DNA of 63,826 bases from positions 1-63,826 of the forward strand of contig CAZFKX010000028.1 in assembly GCA_964519345.1 (NCBI GenBank), written 5' to 3'. Source of the stretch: Persephonella sp964519345 (lineage in GTDB: Bacteria; Aquificota; Aquificia; Aquificales; Hydrogenothermaceae). Positions 53,276 to 62,090 of the stretch are shown here, piece after piece. A model generated the notes under the pieces. The model did not search any database. It saw nothing but the letters and a program-made list of their open reading frames with translations, and was not told where the DNA came from. The translations under genes and the position numbers were made by a program. The first letter of the stretch is position 1; every line of letters begins with the position of its first letter.

Positions 53276-54574
53276 CTATTCACACAACTCTCCAACAAGA
53301 TCATAACTGTCAGCTGTATCTTTTATTTTCAGTTTTGCAAAATCGCCAACCCTAAGATATCTATCTGACTCAATATAAACAACACCATCAATCTCAAAAG
53401 CACTTCTATATGTTCTTCCTACAGGTAATGTTTCCCATTCCTCAGAATAACCATCAACAATAACTTTTACCTCTTTTCCTATCAGTTTTCTGTTTTTTTC
53501 TTCTGTAATTTTTTCCTGCAGTGATGTTATATCATTTTTCCTTCTTATTTTTTCATCTTCAGAGATCGTATCTTTAAATTTTTCATAGGCTGGTGTTCCT
53601 TCTTCATGTGAATACTTAAAAACTCCAAGCCAGTCAAATTTTGCTTCCTTAATAAACTCCTTCATTCTTTCAAATTCCTTTTCTGTTTCTGTTGGAAAAC
53701 CAACTATAACAGCTGTCCTCACAGCAGCTTCAGGTATGTATTTTTCCTTCCATTCCAGGATCTTTTCAATTCTTTCTCTTCTATAACCTCTCATCATATC
53801 CTTGAGTATCCTGTCTTCAGAATGTTGAATAGGCATCTCAAAATACTTAACAACTTTTTCACTATCAGCAATCCTTTTTATAAAATCCTCCGTTACGGTA
53901 GTAGGATAAAGGTAGTAAAGTCTTATCCATTCAATACCCTCTATCTTTTCAAGCTTTTTTATAAGCTCCCACAGCATAGGTCTTCCGTAAATATCTGTTC
54001 CATAATAACTTGTATCCTGCGATACTATATTAATTTCTTTCACACCTATATCAGAAAGGAAATTTACTTCTTCAACTATATCGTCAATTGTTCTGCTTTT
54101 ATGCTTCCCCCTTATTGATGGTATTGCACAGAATCCGCATATATGGTCGCAACCTTCTGATATTTTTACATAGGCTGTATGCTTTGGTGTTGTTATAATC
54201 CTTTTCTTATACGGTGAAGAAAAATTTTTTATCTTTAAACCTAACTTTTCAGGGATACGAAGTTCCTCTTTTAAATCAACGAATATATCAACTTCTGGAA
54301 TTTCCTTTTCAAGTTCGCTTCTGTACCGCTCTACAAGACAGCCTGTTACAATAATTTTTTTACCATATTTTTCTTTTAGCTGGACTGCTTCAAGAATCGT
54401 GTTTACTGACTCTTCTTTTGCTTCATCAATAAAGCCACAAGTGTTTATAAGGATGACGTCAGCATCTTGAAGATTATCTACTATCTGTACGTTTCCTATC
54501 TTTAATTTTCCAATTATAAGTTCTGTATCAACAAGGTTCTTAGGACATCCGAGACTTATTACACCTACTTTCAT
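53276..54574 (-). CDS. rimO: Ribosomal protein S12 methylthiotransferase
   Basis: Radical SAM enzyme methylthiolating Asp89 of S12. 432 residues: N-terminal VISLGCPKNLVDTE, radical SAM cluster CDHICGFC, IVGFPTETEKEFERM, C-terminal TRAM domain. The LGCPKNLVD opening separates RimO from MiaB. Confidence 0.95.
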   Translation of the reverse strand: MKVGVISLGCPKNLVDTELIIGKLKIGNVQIVDNLQDADVILINTCGFIDEAKEESVNTILEAVQLKEKYGKKIIVTGCLVERYRSELEKEIPEVDIFVDLKEELRIPEKLGLKIKNFSSPYKKRIITTPKHTAYVKISEGCDHICGFCAIPSIRGKHKSRTIDDIVEEVNFLSDIGVKEINIVSQDTSYYGTDIYGRPMLWELIKKLEKIEGIEWIRLYYLYPTTVTEDFIKRIADSEKVVKYFEMPIQHSEDRILKDMMRGYRRERIEKILEWKEKYIPEAAVRTAVIVGFPTETEKEFERMKEFIKEAKFDWLGVFKYSHEEGTPAYEKFKDTISEDEKIRRKNDITSLQEKITEEKNRKLIGKEVKVIVDGYSEEWETLPVGRTYRSAFEIDGVVYIESDRYLRVGDFAKLKIKDTADSYDLVGELCE

Positions 54575-54611
54575 TAATTATTCCTGTTTTTAGACAAATA
54601 ATATATTGTTT

Positions 54612-55514
54612 TTAACCTTCAATGGCTAATCTTTCAGATCTTTCAAGAACATTTATTATAAATTTACCTGTATATATTCTGTTTTTACCTTCTTTTTTAG
54701 CTCTTAAAAGAGCCCTATCTGCCTCCCTAACAGCTGTATCAAGATATTTTCCTTCACCTTCATAATGACTTACTCCCATACTTATACTTATATTTAGATC
54801 AGGAAAATCTTTTAAACGAATTGTTGATATCTTAGATTTAAGTCTTTTTGCTATCATTATAGCTCTTTTTATATTTGTCCTCGGAAGTAATATCAGAAAC
54901 TCCTCACCACCCCACCTTATTGTTTCATCATAAACCCTTAAATCATTTTTTAAGATTTTACCAACTCTGGAAAGAACCTCGTCTCCAACAAGATGACCAT
55001 ATTTATCGTTTATGTTTTTAAAGTCATCTATATCAGCCATAATAATGGAAATATGAAGTATTTTGTCAGAGTACTTTTGCTTTAAAAGCTCGTAGTAATT
55101 TCTATTGTTAAGTCCCGTTAAAGGATCCATCAGACCTATTCCTGCAACCTTTTTAAGTATATCTGTTGCAGTAATTATCCCAACAAGCCTTTTATCATTA
55201 TCAAGCACTGGAAGATGTTTTATTCTGTATTTTTCAAAATAAGCCACAGCATCAAAAACATGCGAATTTTCATCTATGGTTATCAGTTCTTTTTTTCTTA
55301 TAAAGTTTTTGACTTTTTTTTCAAGATTTCCGTGTAAGAGATGCATTATAAGATCGCTCTGGGTTACAATATCTTTTAATCTTCTATCTGTATCAACGAT
55401 CAAAACGCTTCCTATCCTATTCTTTTTCATTATATCAACTATCTCTTTAAAAGACGTTTCCGGTGAAACCGTTACAGGATCTCTACTCATATAATCCTTT
55501 ATTTTAAATAACAT
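54612..55514 (-). CDS. CBS-pair / GGDEF diguanylate cyclase
   Basis: 300 residues. Two CBS motifs (about 1-130) precede a GGDEF domain with WGGEEFLILLP as the active loop, so cyclase activity is expected. RVYD five residues before GGEEF is an intact RxxD inhibitory site. DIDDFKNINDKYGH binds Mg-GTP. CBS domains usually sense adenyl nucleotides, so c-di-GMP output may follow energy status. 38 bases upstream of rimO. Confidence 0.92.
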   Translation of the reverse strand: MLFKIKDYMSRDPVTVSPETSFKEIVDIMKKNRIGSVLIVDTDRRLKDIVTQSDLIMHLLHGNLEKKVKNFIRKKELITIDENSHVFDAVAYFEKYRIKHLPVLDNDKRLVGIITATDILKKVAGIGLMDPLTGLNNRNYYELLKQKYSDKILHISIIMADIDDFKNINDKYGHLVGDEVLSRVGKILKNDLRVYDETIRWGGEEFLILLPRTNIKRAIMIAKRLKSKISTIRLKDFPDLNISISMGVSHYEGEGKYLDTAVREADRALLRAKKEGKNRIYTGKFIINVLERSERLAIEG

Positions 55515-55651
55515 TTTCCACCTATTTATTTTTCATTTACAAGTACTTATTTTAACACAACCTTATTTTTTGATAATAAGGAAAATGTGATGTTTTTCAG
55601 TATGATTTTTTGTATAATATTTAATTCGTTATAAAAGAATGGAGGATGGAA

Positions 55652-55846
55652 ATGGCAGTATGTCAGATATGTGGAAAAAAAACAGCCCACGGAAACAGAG
55701 TTGCTCACTCTGCTACAACAACAAAAAGAACATGGAAACCTAACCTGCAGAAGGTAAAAGCTGTTCTTCCAGATGGAACAACTAAGAAGATATATGTATG
55801 TGCTAAATGCTTGAAAGCAGGAAAAGTCAAAAAAGCCGTCAGATAG
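55652..55846 (+). CDS. rpmB: 50S ribosomal protein L28
   Basis: 64 residues, CQICGKKTAHGNRVAHS and CAKC; all four zinc Cys present, the C+ type. ATG at 55652 with GGAGG six bases earlier is preferred over ATG at 55646. Confidence 0.96.
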   Translation: MAVCQICGKKTAHGNRVAHSATTTKRTWKPNLQKVKAVLPDGTTKKIYVCAKCLKAGKVKKAVR

Positions 55847-55872
55847 GGAGTTTTTTTCTCCCTTTATCTGAC
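55838..55872 (+). terminator. Strong terminator after rpmB
   Basis: GTCAGAT-AGGGAG / CTCCCT-TT-ATCTGAC, 13 pairs with a 2-base bulge, loop of 7 T. It begins inside the last codons of rpmB and isolates the next operon. Confidence 0.8.
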
Positions 55873-55929
55873 AACCCTCCTTGTTCTTAATCTACTCTTT
55901 TTTTATCTTTAAAAATAAAAGGTTAGAAA

Positions 55930-57876
55930 ATGGAAATACTTCATAAAGAGGAAATATTTCCTCTTTTAAAAGAGTTGGTTTCAGAAGCCGAAAATTACAT
56001 TCTTATATCATCTCCATGGATAAAGTACGAGATACTTGAAAAGCTTTTATCTGAAAAAAGTATAAAAATTCAGGCTGTTATTAGAAACTCAGAATTAGAA
56101 GACCTTATTATCACAGATAGAAAGGTTTTTGATTTTTTTAAAAAGAAAGGTGGAGATCTCTATCTTAACAATAAAATTCATAGCAAATTTATCATAATTG
56201 ACGGGAAAAAAGCTGTTTTGGGATCATCCAATTTGACTATTACAGGACTTTTAGATAACGGAAATATTGAAACAGCAGTTTTCATTACAGAAAAAGATCA
56301 GATTAAGGTAATTGAAGAACAGTTCAAAAAAATAGTAAAAGAATCAGTTAATATATTTGGAGATATAGCCGGAATAGTTCTAAGTTCTTTAAATTCCATA
56401 AACTGTGAAGTTCTTTTATTTGAACCCTTACCTCAACAAACATACATAAAAATACCTGTAAATACCGGTTTTCTACTTGGAAGAATAGCAAATGTTAAAA
56501 ACCTCAATAGCACAGTTTTTAACACATTCATAAACTTCGTATCACCTTCGGTTCTTTCAGACAGAAATAAACTCAGGTTGATATTTTCTGAAAAAGATAA
56601 GGAATGGAGAAATGCTGCTTTACTTTCCTATATGAATGAAAATAATCCAGAGATTACTGTAGCCAATGTAGAAATACTTACAGAATTTAATCCAGAAAAA
56701 ATAGGAAGAAAAGAAAGTATTCTGAAAACGCCTTTAAAACCTCCTGACTCGGGAAGTCCCATTTACAAATTAAAAAATGAGGAAGAGATTGAAGAAATTC
56801 TACATATAAATCACGCAGGCTATATAATGAAAGAAGCTGTCAATTTTGGAAAACTTTATAATACAGATCTAAAAACATATATAGATCTTGAAAAGATATA
56901 CACTATGCATATGGCTGTTCTGGGAACAACAGGCTCAGGGAAGACAACATTTGTAAAAAGGATATTGGAAAATATCAAATCTGAGGATATAAAAATCTTT
57001 GTATTTGATCTTTATGGTGAGTATGCTGATTTTCTTTCAGCAGAAAAAACAGAGGTTATTCAGTTTCCAAATATACTGTTCCCTATAAATTTTGAAAATA
57101 TCAGAGATATACTCAGAGAGTACGGTATATCTATTCAGGAAAGGTCATTAGATGAAAGAAGAATATCATCATTCTTAAGACTTTACCTAAAACCTGATAT
57201 TGATTTTATAGGTTACAAAGACAAATCACTTGAGGATTTACTTTTAGAATCTTCAGAAATTGTATCTCAAGGATCACCATTGAGAGAAGAAATACTTACA
57301 GTTATTGATATGCTTAAAGATGATTATGGAATAGAATCTTTACATCTACAACCCGAAATAGTAAAAACAATAAAATCATCTATTAAAAGTACGAAAACTT
57401 TTATTGTTTTCAACTTTCAAAATGTAGAAGATCCCAGATCAAGAACCAACATTGCAGGACTGATTATGAAATACATTTATAAGAATGTAAGAATTTCCAG
57501 AAAAAAAAGTCTTATTATTCTCGAAGAAGCACAGAACTTTGCACCTGAAAAGGGCTATGGTGAGATACAGGCAGGTATATCAAACCTCTCCTATATAATG
57601 ACAAGAAAAATAGCAACGGAAGGAAGGAAGTTTAATCTTGGGCTTGTAGCAATAACTCAAAGACCGGCAAATATAAGCAAGTATATCCTCTCTCAGCTGA
57701 ACACTCAAGCCGTATTTAAACTTATAAACAGGAACGACCTTGAAGCTGTATCTGTATTCTTTGAGTACTCAAAAGAAGACATCTTTGGGCTTCTTCCGTT
57801 TCTAAAACCTGGAACTGGATTTATAACAGGTCTTGGAGTACCTTTTGGTATGGTTGCTGAAATAAAGCTTGGATGA
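55930..57876 (+). CDS. PLD-nuclease / HerA-type ATPase fusion
   Basis: 648 residues. Residues 1-135 are a phospholipase-D-type nuclease domain with one HKD motif, IHSKFIIIDG...GSSNLT (H84, K86, D91, S99, N101). Residues about 170-290 look like a HAS barrel. From 325 comes a HerA/FtsK-like ATPase: Walker A GTTGSGKTT, Walker B LIILEEAQNFAP (528-539), and EGRKFNLGLVAITQRP with the arginine finger. HerA is a hexameric DNA translocase that works with NurA in end resection; NurA is encoded two genes downstream. One HKD per chain would need pairing in the hexamer. A defence role is possible. Confidence 0.87.
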   Translation: MEILHKEEIFPLLKELVSEAENYILISSPWIKYEILEKLLSEKSIKIQAVIRNSELEDLIITDRKVFDFFKKKGGDLYLNNKIHSKFIIIDGKKAVLGSSNLTITGLLDNGNIETAVFITEKDQIKVIEEQFKKIVKESVNIFGDIAGIVLSSLNSINCEVLLFEPLPQQTYIKIPVNTGFLLGRIANVKNLNSTVFNTFINFVSPSVLSDRNKLRLIFSEKDKEWRNAALLSYMNENNPEITVANVEILTEFNPEKIGRKESILKTPLKPPDSGSPIYKLKNEEEIEEILHINHAGYIMKEAVNFGKLYNTDLKTYIDLEKIYTMHMAVLGTTGSGKTTFVKRILENIKSEDIKIFVFDLYGEYADFLSAEKTEVIQFPNILFPINFENIRDILREYGISIQERSLDERRISSFLRLYLKPDIDFIGYKDKSLEDLLLESSEIVSQGSPLREEILTVIDMLKDDYGIESLHLQPEIVKTIKSSIKSTKTFIVFNFQNVEDPRSRTNIAGLIMKYIYKNVRISRKKSLIILEEAQNFAPEKGYGEIQAGISNLSYIMTRKIATEGRKFNLGLVAITQRPANISKYILSQLNTQAVFKLINRNDLEAVSVFFEYSKEDIFGLLPFLKPGTGFITGLGVPFGMVAEIKLG

Positions 57877-57930
57877 TTGAATTTATTATCTTAAAGGATA
57901 AATTATTCCTCCACTAAGGAAGGTGAAAGG

Positions 57931-58977
57931 ATGAGATTTATAGATAGAGCAAAGATACACGTAAAAGCAGGTGATGGAGGGAATGGTTGCGTAGCATTCC
58001 GCAGAGAAAAGTATGTTCGTATGGGAGGACCATCAGGAGGAAATGGAGGAAAGGGAGGAGATGTTATTATAATGGCTGACAGAAGCTTAAAAACGCTCAT
58101 GGACTTTAGATATAAAAAACATTTTAAGGCTGAAAGAGGACAGAATGGTTCTGGAAATAATAAACATGGAAAGAACGGTAAAGATCTGATTATAAAAGTT
58201 CCTGTAGGGACAGTTGTAAAAGATGCTGAAACCGGAGAGATATTAGCTGATCTTATAAAACACGGTCAGAAAGTTGTTGTTGCAAAAGGTGGAAGAGGAG
58301 GCAGGGGAAATGCTGCATTTAAAACAGCAACAAATCAAGCACCAGATTACGCTGAAGAAGGACAGCCGGGAGAGGAAAGATGGATAGAGCTTGAGCTAAA
58401 ACTTATAGCCGATATAGGTATTATTGGATTTCCAAATGCTGGAAAATCAACCTTAATTTCTGTTTTATCTAAGGCAAAGCCCAAGATAGCAGATTATCCA
58501 TTTACAACATTAACACCAGTCTTGGGTGTACTGCATCTTGATTATGGAAAAACCGTTGTTATAGCTGATATTCCTGGTCTTATAGAAGGAGCTTCAGAAG
58601 GGGCAGGACTTGGACATGAATTTTTAAGGCATATTGAAAGAACAAAAGCTCTTATTCATATGATAGATATTTCAGATCAGAGAGAAAGAGATCCTTTAGA
58701 AGCTTTTGAAATAATAAACAAAGAACTTGAAAAGTACTCCCCAAAACTGATTAAGAAACCTCAAATCGTTGTTGGAAATAAGATAGACATGTTATCTGAC
58801 AAATCCTTGATAGACAAACTTAAAAAAGAGTTTTCAAAAAGAGGCTATCCATTTGTTGCAGTATCTCTAATAACTAAGGAAGGTTTAGAACAGCTTATAA
58901 AACTTATATCCGAAATTTATGAGAAAATTTCAGAAAAAGAACTAAATAAAATAAAGGAAAAAGGTGTGTTTAATTGA
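57931..58977 (+). CDS. obg: GTPase Obg
   Basis: 348 residues: Gly-rich OBG fold (VKAGDGGNGCVAFRREKYV, GGPSGGNGGKGGDV), G1 GFPNAGKSTL, G3 DIPGLIEGA, G4 NKID. Involved in 50S assembly and stress. It lies between the HerA fusion and NurA in one run. GAAGG site. Confidence 0.96.
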   Translation: MRFIDRAKIHVKAGDGGNGCVAFRREKYVRMGGPSGGNGGKGGDVIIMADRSLKTLMDFRYKKHFKAERGQNGSGNNKHGKNGKDLIIKVPVGTVVKDAETGEILADLIKHGQKVVVAKGGRGGRGNAAFKTATNQAPDYAEEGQPGEERWIELELKLIADIGIIGFPNAGKSTLISVLSKAKPKIADYPFTTLTPVLGVLHLDYGKTVVIADIPGLIEGASEGAGLGHEFLRHIERTKALIHMIDISDQRERDPLEAFEIINKELEKYSPKLIKKPQIVVGNKIDMLSDKSLIDKLKKEFSKRGYPFVAVSLITKEGLEQLIKLISEIYEKISEKELNKIKEKGVFN

Positions 58978-60131
58978 GAGCAGAGCTTCTAAAAAAAACA
59001 TACAGACTTAAAAATGAGATATCATCACTTGCCTTGTCTTTAAATAAAGAAATAACAGAAAAAGAGGTTCTATCAAAATGGAATATTTACAGCCCCAAAC
59101 CAGTGTACAGATATACAGTTGCTGAAGATGGATCTTTTAACAAAAGACATTATCTTGGCTTTTATCTTTACTCAGTGTCCGGATACGCTGTAGGCTATAA
59201 AGAGGATGGAAAATTTGTTGAAGAGGTTACAGGAGAAATAAACTTATCGGTTATAAAAAGATCCGATCTTGTAGATGATTACTTTAGAATGCTGATGTTT
59301 CTTTCAGAACTAAAAGCAGTTCTTAGGCTGTCAGAGAGGGAAAAACCCTCGGTAATAATATTAGACGGCACTCTAAGTAGTAGATTTATAACATTTTTTC
59401 CAAAAACAGACTGGTTTTCCAATGAGAATTTTGAGGGAAAGATAGCGGATATAGCTGGACAGTTTATAAAAATTATTAAAGAAAATCTATTAAAAGAAGA
59501 TATAACAGCTTTTTCAGAAATTGTGAAGGAGAAAGTCATTAAAAAACTTGTGGAAATTTTTGGAGAAAAAGGAAAAAGAAGAGATATTTTAGAGGCAACA
59601 TTTTCAAAACTGGCATACTTTGAATACCTTCTTCTTCTTCACAGACTTTTTTACGGTTTAAAGTGGAATCCTGTTGTCATAGGTATAGCAAAAACATCAC
59701 ACCTAACAGAAATATTCAATAGGTCAATGCCTGATATAAGAATTTTCCATCAATTTGTAAAAAAAACAGGTTACTCTGAGCCTATTTACGTTGATCTTGA
59801 ACAGAAGAAATGGGAGTTTTCAGAAATATTTGAATACCTTGAAAAAAACACAGCTGTTGAGCTCAAGGATGTCAGCATAAAATATTTTTATGGAAAGTAT
59901 GATAGAGGAAAAACTATATCCCTGATTGAAGTTTATGAAAATCCCCAGTTCAATCAGGATATATCTCCTGAAAAAATACTTGATATTCTAAATTACTACT
60001 CTGTCGTTGGATATCCTTTTCTCCTTAAGAAGGCAGATAATGAAGTCAGGATAACAAATAGAGATATGGATCTTATAGAAAATCTTCTCGACTTAAAAAG
60101 GGAAATTCACGGTAGAGAAGGATTGAAATGA
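58974..60131 (+). CDS. NurA-family nuclease
   Basis: 385 residues. NurA is a 5'-3' exo/endonuclease that joins HerA in DNA end resection. Acidic motifs are AEDGSFNKRH (D52) and VIILDGTLSSRF (D131), followed by GIAKTSHLTEIF (K240) and a C-terminal VVGYPFLLKKADNEVRIT, all in NurA order and spacing. The central part is a long helical insertion. TTG start in TTGA, coupled to obg. Family assignment from motifs only. Confidence 0.75.
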   Translation: MRAELLKKTYRLKNEISSLALSLNKEITEKEVLSKWNIYSPKPVYRYTVAEDGSFNKRHYLGFYLYSVSGYAVGYKEDGKFVEEVTGEINLSVIKRSDLVDDYFRMLMFLSELKAVLRLSEREKPSVIILDGTLSSRFITFFPKTDWFSNENFEGKIADIAGQFIKIIKENLLKEDITAFSEIVKEKVIKKLVEIFGEKGKRRDILEATFSKLAYFEYLLLLHRLFYGLKWNPVVIGIAKTSHLTEIFNRSMPDIRIFHQFVKKTGYSEPIYVDLEQKKWEFSEIFEYLEKNTAVELKDVSIKYFYGKYDRGKTISLIEVYENPQFNQDISPEKILDILNYYSVVGYPFLLKKADNEVRITNRDMDLIENLLDLKREIHGREGLK

Positions 60132-60433
60132 AAATAAATATAAAAGTCTTGAATGTACAGAAGATTTCAATAGGCCTTATCATATTAATAGTTCTTTCCA
60201 TAAAATTTATTGAGGGAAAAATATACTTTCCGTCAAAAACAAATAAAAAAGATCTTCAGATAAATATAAATACTGCCTCCATAAATGATTTGATCAAAGT
60301 TCCCTATATAGGTGAAAAAACAGCTAAAAAAATATTAAAATTAAGAGATGAAAAGGGTTTCTTCAATTCTATATATGAGCTTAAAAATATAAGAAATTAC
60401 AAAAAATTTAAAAATTATATAAAAACGGAGTAG
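60128..60433 (+). CDS. Membrane-anchored HhH (ComEA-like) protein
   Basis: 101 residues: one N-terminal transmembrane helix (about 13-28) then a helix-hairpin-helix DNA-binding module, ININTASINDLIKVPYIG and KILKLRDEKGFF, as in ComEA. Overlaps NurA by 4 bases. ComEA binds DNA in the periplasm during uptake; here the neighbours suggest DNA handling. No other com gene is in the window. Confidence 0.75.
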   Translation: MKINIKVLNVQKISIGLIILIVLSIKFIEGKIYFPSKTNKKDLQININTASINDLIKVPYIGEKTAKKILKLRDEKGFFNSIYELKNIRNYKKFKNYIKTE

Positions 60434-60436
60434 AAA

Positions 60437-61177
60437 ATGTTACTTGAAAATATGTCTTATATTGAGGTTGAAGCATATCTGGTTGAAAAAGATATTATAC
60501 TGATACCTATAGGTTCTGTAGAACAGCATAGTCCTTACGGTCTTATCGGAACAGACTTTATAACTGCTGAGGCTGTTGCAAGAGAGGTTGGCAGGAGAAT
60601 GGACATACTTGTTGCACCAACAATAACTTATGGTATGTCACAGCATCACTCCGCTTTTAAAGGAACTATAACGCTTTCTCCATTAACGCTTATTAATGTT
60701 ATTAAGGATATAATAGAATCTCTTTTAAATCAGGGATTCAGAAGGATAGTATTTATCAACGGTCATGGAGGAAATATAAACGCGGTTAAAACAGCTTTTG
60801 AACAGATTAAGTATGAAAATAGACATGGAATATACGAGATAATCTCTTGGTTTCTACTCCCCGAAATTCAAGAGATGGAAAGAGATATATTTGAGGATAA
60901 AAACGGATTTCATGCGACACCTTCAGAGGTTTCTATAACAAAATTTCTCAGACCAGATGCCTTCAAATCAAAACCTAAGGAAAAAAAGAAGATTGAAAAA
61001 CCAGACGGCTACTTTCCTTTGTCAGGAGAGGAATTCAAAAAATTATATCCTGATGGAAGAATGGAATCCGCACCATGGCTTGCAAAGGAGAAATATGGAA
61101 AATTAATACTTGAGGAAGCAGTTAGAATTATAATAGAAAAGGTAAAGGATATAGCAAACAGGAAAGTTTTTTATTAA
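60437..61177 (+). CDS. Creatininase-family amidohydrolase
   Basis: 246 residues: VEQHSPYGLIGTDF (metal His, Asp), SQHHSAFKGTITLSP and INGHGGNINAVK. The family includes creatinine amidohydrolase, ArfB-type formylamide hydrolase and MftE; substrate not determined. Three bases after the HhH gene. Confidence 0.85.
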   Translation: MLLENMSYIEVEAYLVEKDIILIPIGSVEQHSPYGLIGTDFITAEAVAREVGRRMDILVAPTITYGMSQHHSAFKGTITLSPLTLINVIKDIIESLLNQGFRRIVFINGHGGNINAVKTAFEQIKYENRHGIYEIISWFLLPEIQEMERDIFEDKNGFHATPSEVSITKFLRPDAFKSKPKEKKKIEKPDGYFPLSGEEFKKLYPDGRMESAPWLAKEKYGKLILEEAVRIIIEKVKDIANRKVFY

Positions 61178-61220
61178 GATTCATCTTTAATTTTTTGAAA
61201 AATGTCAGATTTTTGAATCC

Positions 61221-61247
61221 CCAGCGTTTTTATATTTAAAACGCTGG
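61221..61247 (+). promoter_or_regulatory. 10-bp perfect hairpin at the start of the barrel-gene leader
   Basis: CCAGCGTTTT (61221-61230), loop TATATTT, AAAACGCTGG (61238-61247); the last GG is also the start of the GGAGG ribosome site (61246-61250). It could be a weak terminator of the previous operon or a control of translation. Confidence 0.5.
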
Positions 61248-61257
61248 AGGTTTTTAA

Positions 61258-61878
61258 ATGTTATCATCAAAAAAATTCAGTTTTATCCTTCTTTTAACCG
61301 CTTTGCTCACTGTCTATTCAAACGCTTATGAAAACAGATTGTCCTTAGGAGCAGGTGTTTTTTATCCTAATTCTGAAGATCTTGATGGATGGAAAGATGG
61401 AACAAATATAACATTTGGCTACACAAGAAAACTTTCAAAAAAATTTTACCTGCAGTTTGACCTTTCTGGACATTCAACAGACACTGAAATTTACGAGACC
61501 GGATTCGCAGGAGACGGAAAGATAAAAACAAAAAGTATCGAAGTATTAGGCGTATTTTCCCATCAGGTTGAAAAGGTAGAACTTTACATTGGAATAGGAG
61601 TTGGTATTTACAAAAATGAAATTACTCTTAATCTTACCGATGGATACTACAAATACAGATTTAAAGACGATGGAAGAGGGACAGGTGGATTAGTAAAAGT
61701 AGGCATAAGATACACACCGTCGGAATCTGCATTTATCGGAGTGTTTTTAAAAGCATTTACGAATAATCAGGATATACGGTTCTACTATATAGACAGCTAC
61801 GGCCATATAGATAGTCTTGAGGAAAGCTATGACTTTGGCGGAACAGTAGTAAATCTGGAGGCCGGTATCACATTTTAA
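61258..61878 (+). CDS. Outer-membrane beta-barrel protein (OmpA/OmpW-like)
   Basis: 206 residues: signal peptide to YSNA (about residue 22), then alternate strands (NRLSLGAGVFYPNSED, KFYLQFDLSGHSTDTE, GGLVKVGIRYTPSESAFIGVF) and a final Phe (NLEAGITF), the barrel end signal. An 8-strand barrel of the OmpW or OmpA-N type is expected; cargo unknown. Confidence 0.75.
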   Translation: MLSSKKFSFILLLTALLTVYSNAYENRLSLGAGVFYPNSEDLDGWKDGTNITFGYTRKLSKKFYLQFDLSGHSTDTEIYETGFAGDGKIKTKSIEVLGVFSHQVEKVELYIGIGVGIYKNEITLNLTDGYYKYRFKDDGRGTGGLVKVGIRYTPSESAFIGVFLKAFTNNQDIRFYYIDSYGHIDSLEESYDFGGTVVNLEAGITF

Positions 61879-61958
61879 AACTTAGAATTTACCAGATTCA
61901 TCTGACTTTTTGAGAATTAATACCAACCAAGCTCTAACATATCCTGATCTTATAAAAG

Positions 61959-62090
61959 TCAAACCTGTTTTTTATATCCTGCTGGTTTAAACTTTTTGCT
62001 ATTTATATGAATAAATATATTTTTTCCATAATCGGTAGCTTCAAAATTGATGACTTCATCACAAAATAATATAAAAATTTGTTTAATCAT
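61959..62090 (-). CDS. Small ORF overlapping the FtsZ-like gene end
   Basis: 43 residues (MIKQIFILFCDEVINFEATD to GYKKQV). Its ATG lies within AATGATTAA, the end of the preceding gene, an overlap typical of coupled genes. No family recognised; may be a remnant. Confidence 0.3.
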   Translation of the reverse strand: MIKQIFILFCDEVINFEATDYGKNIFIHINSKKFKPAGYKKQV

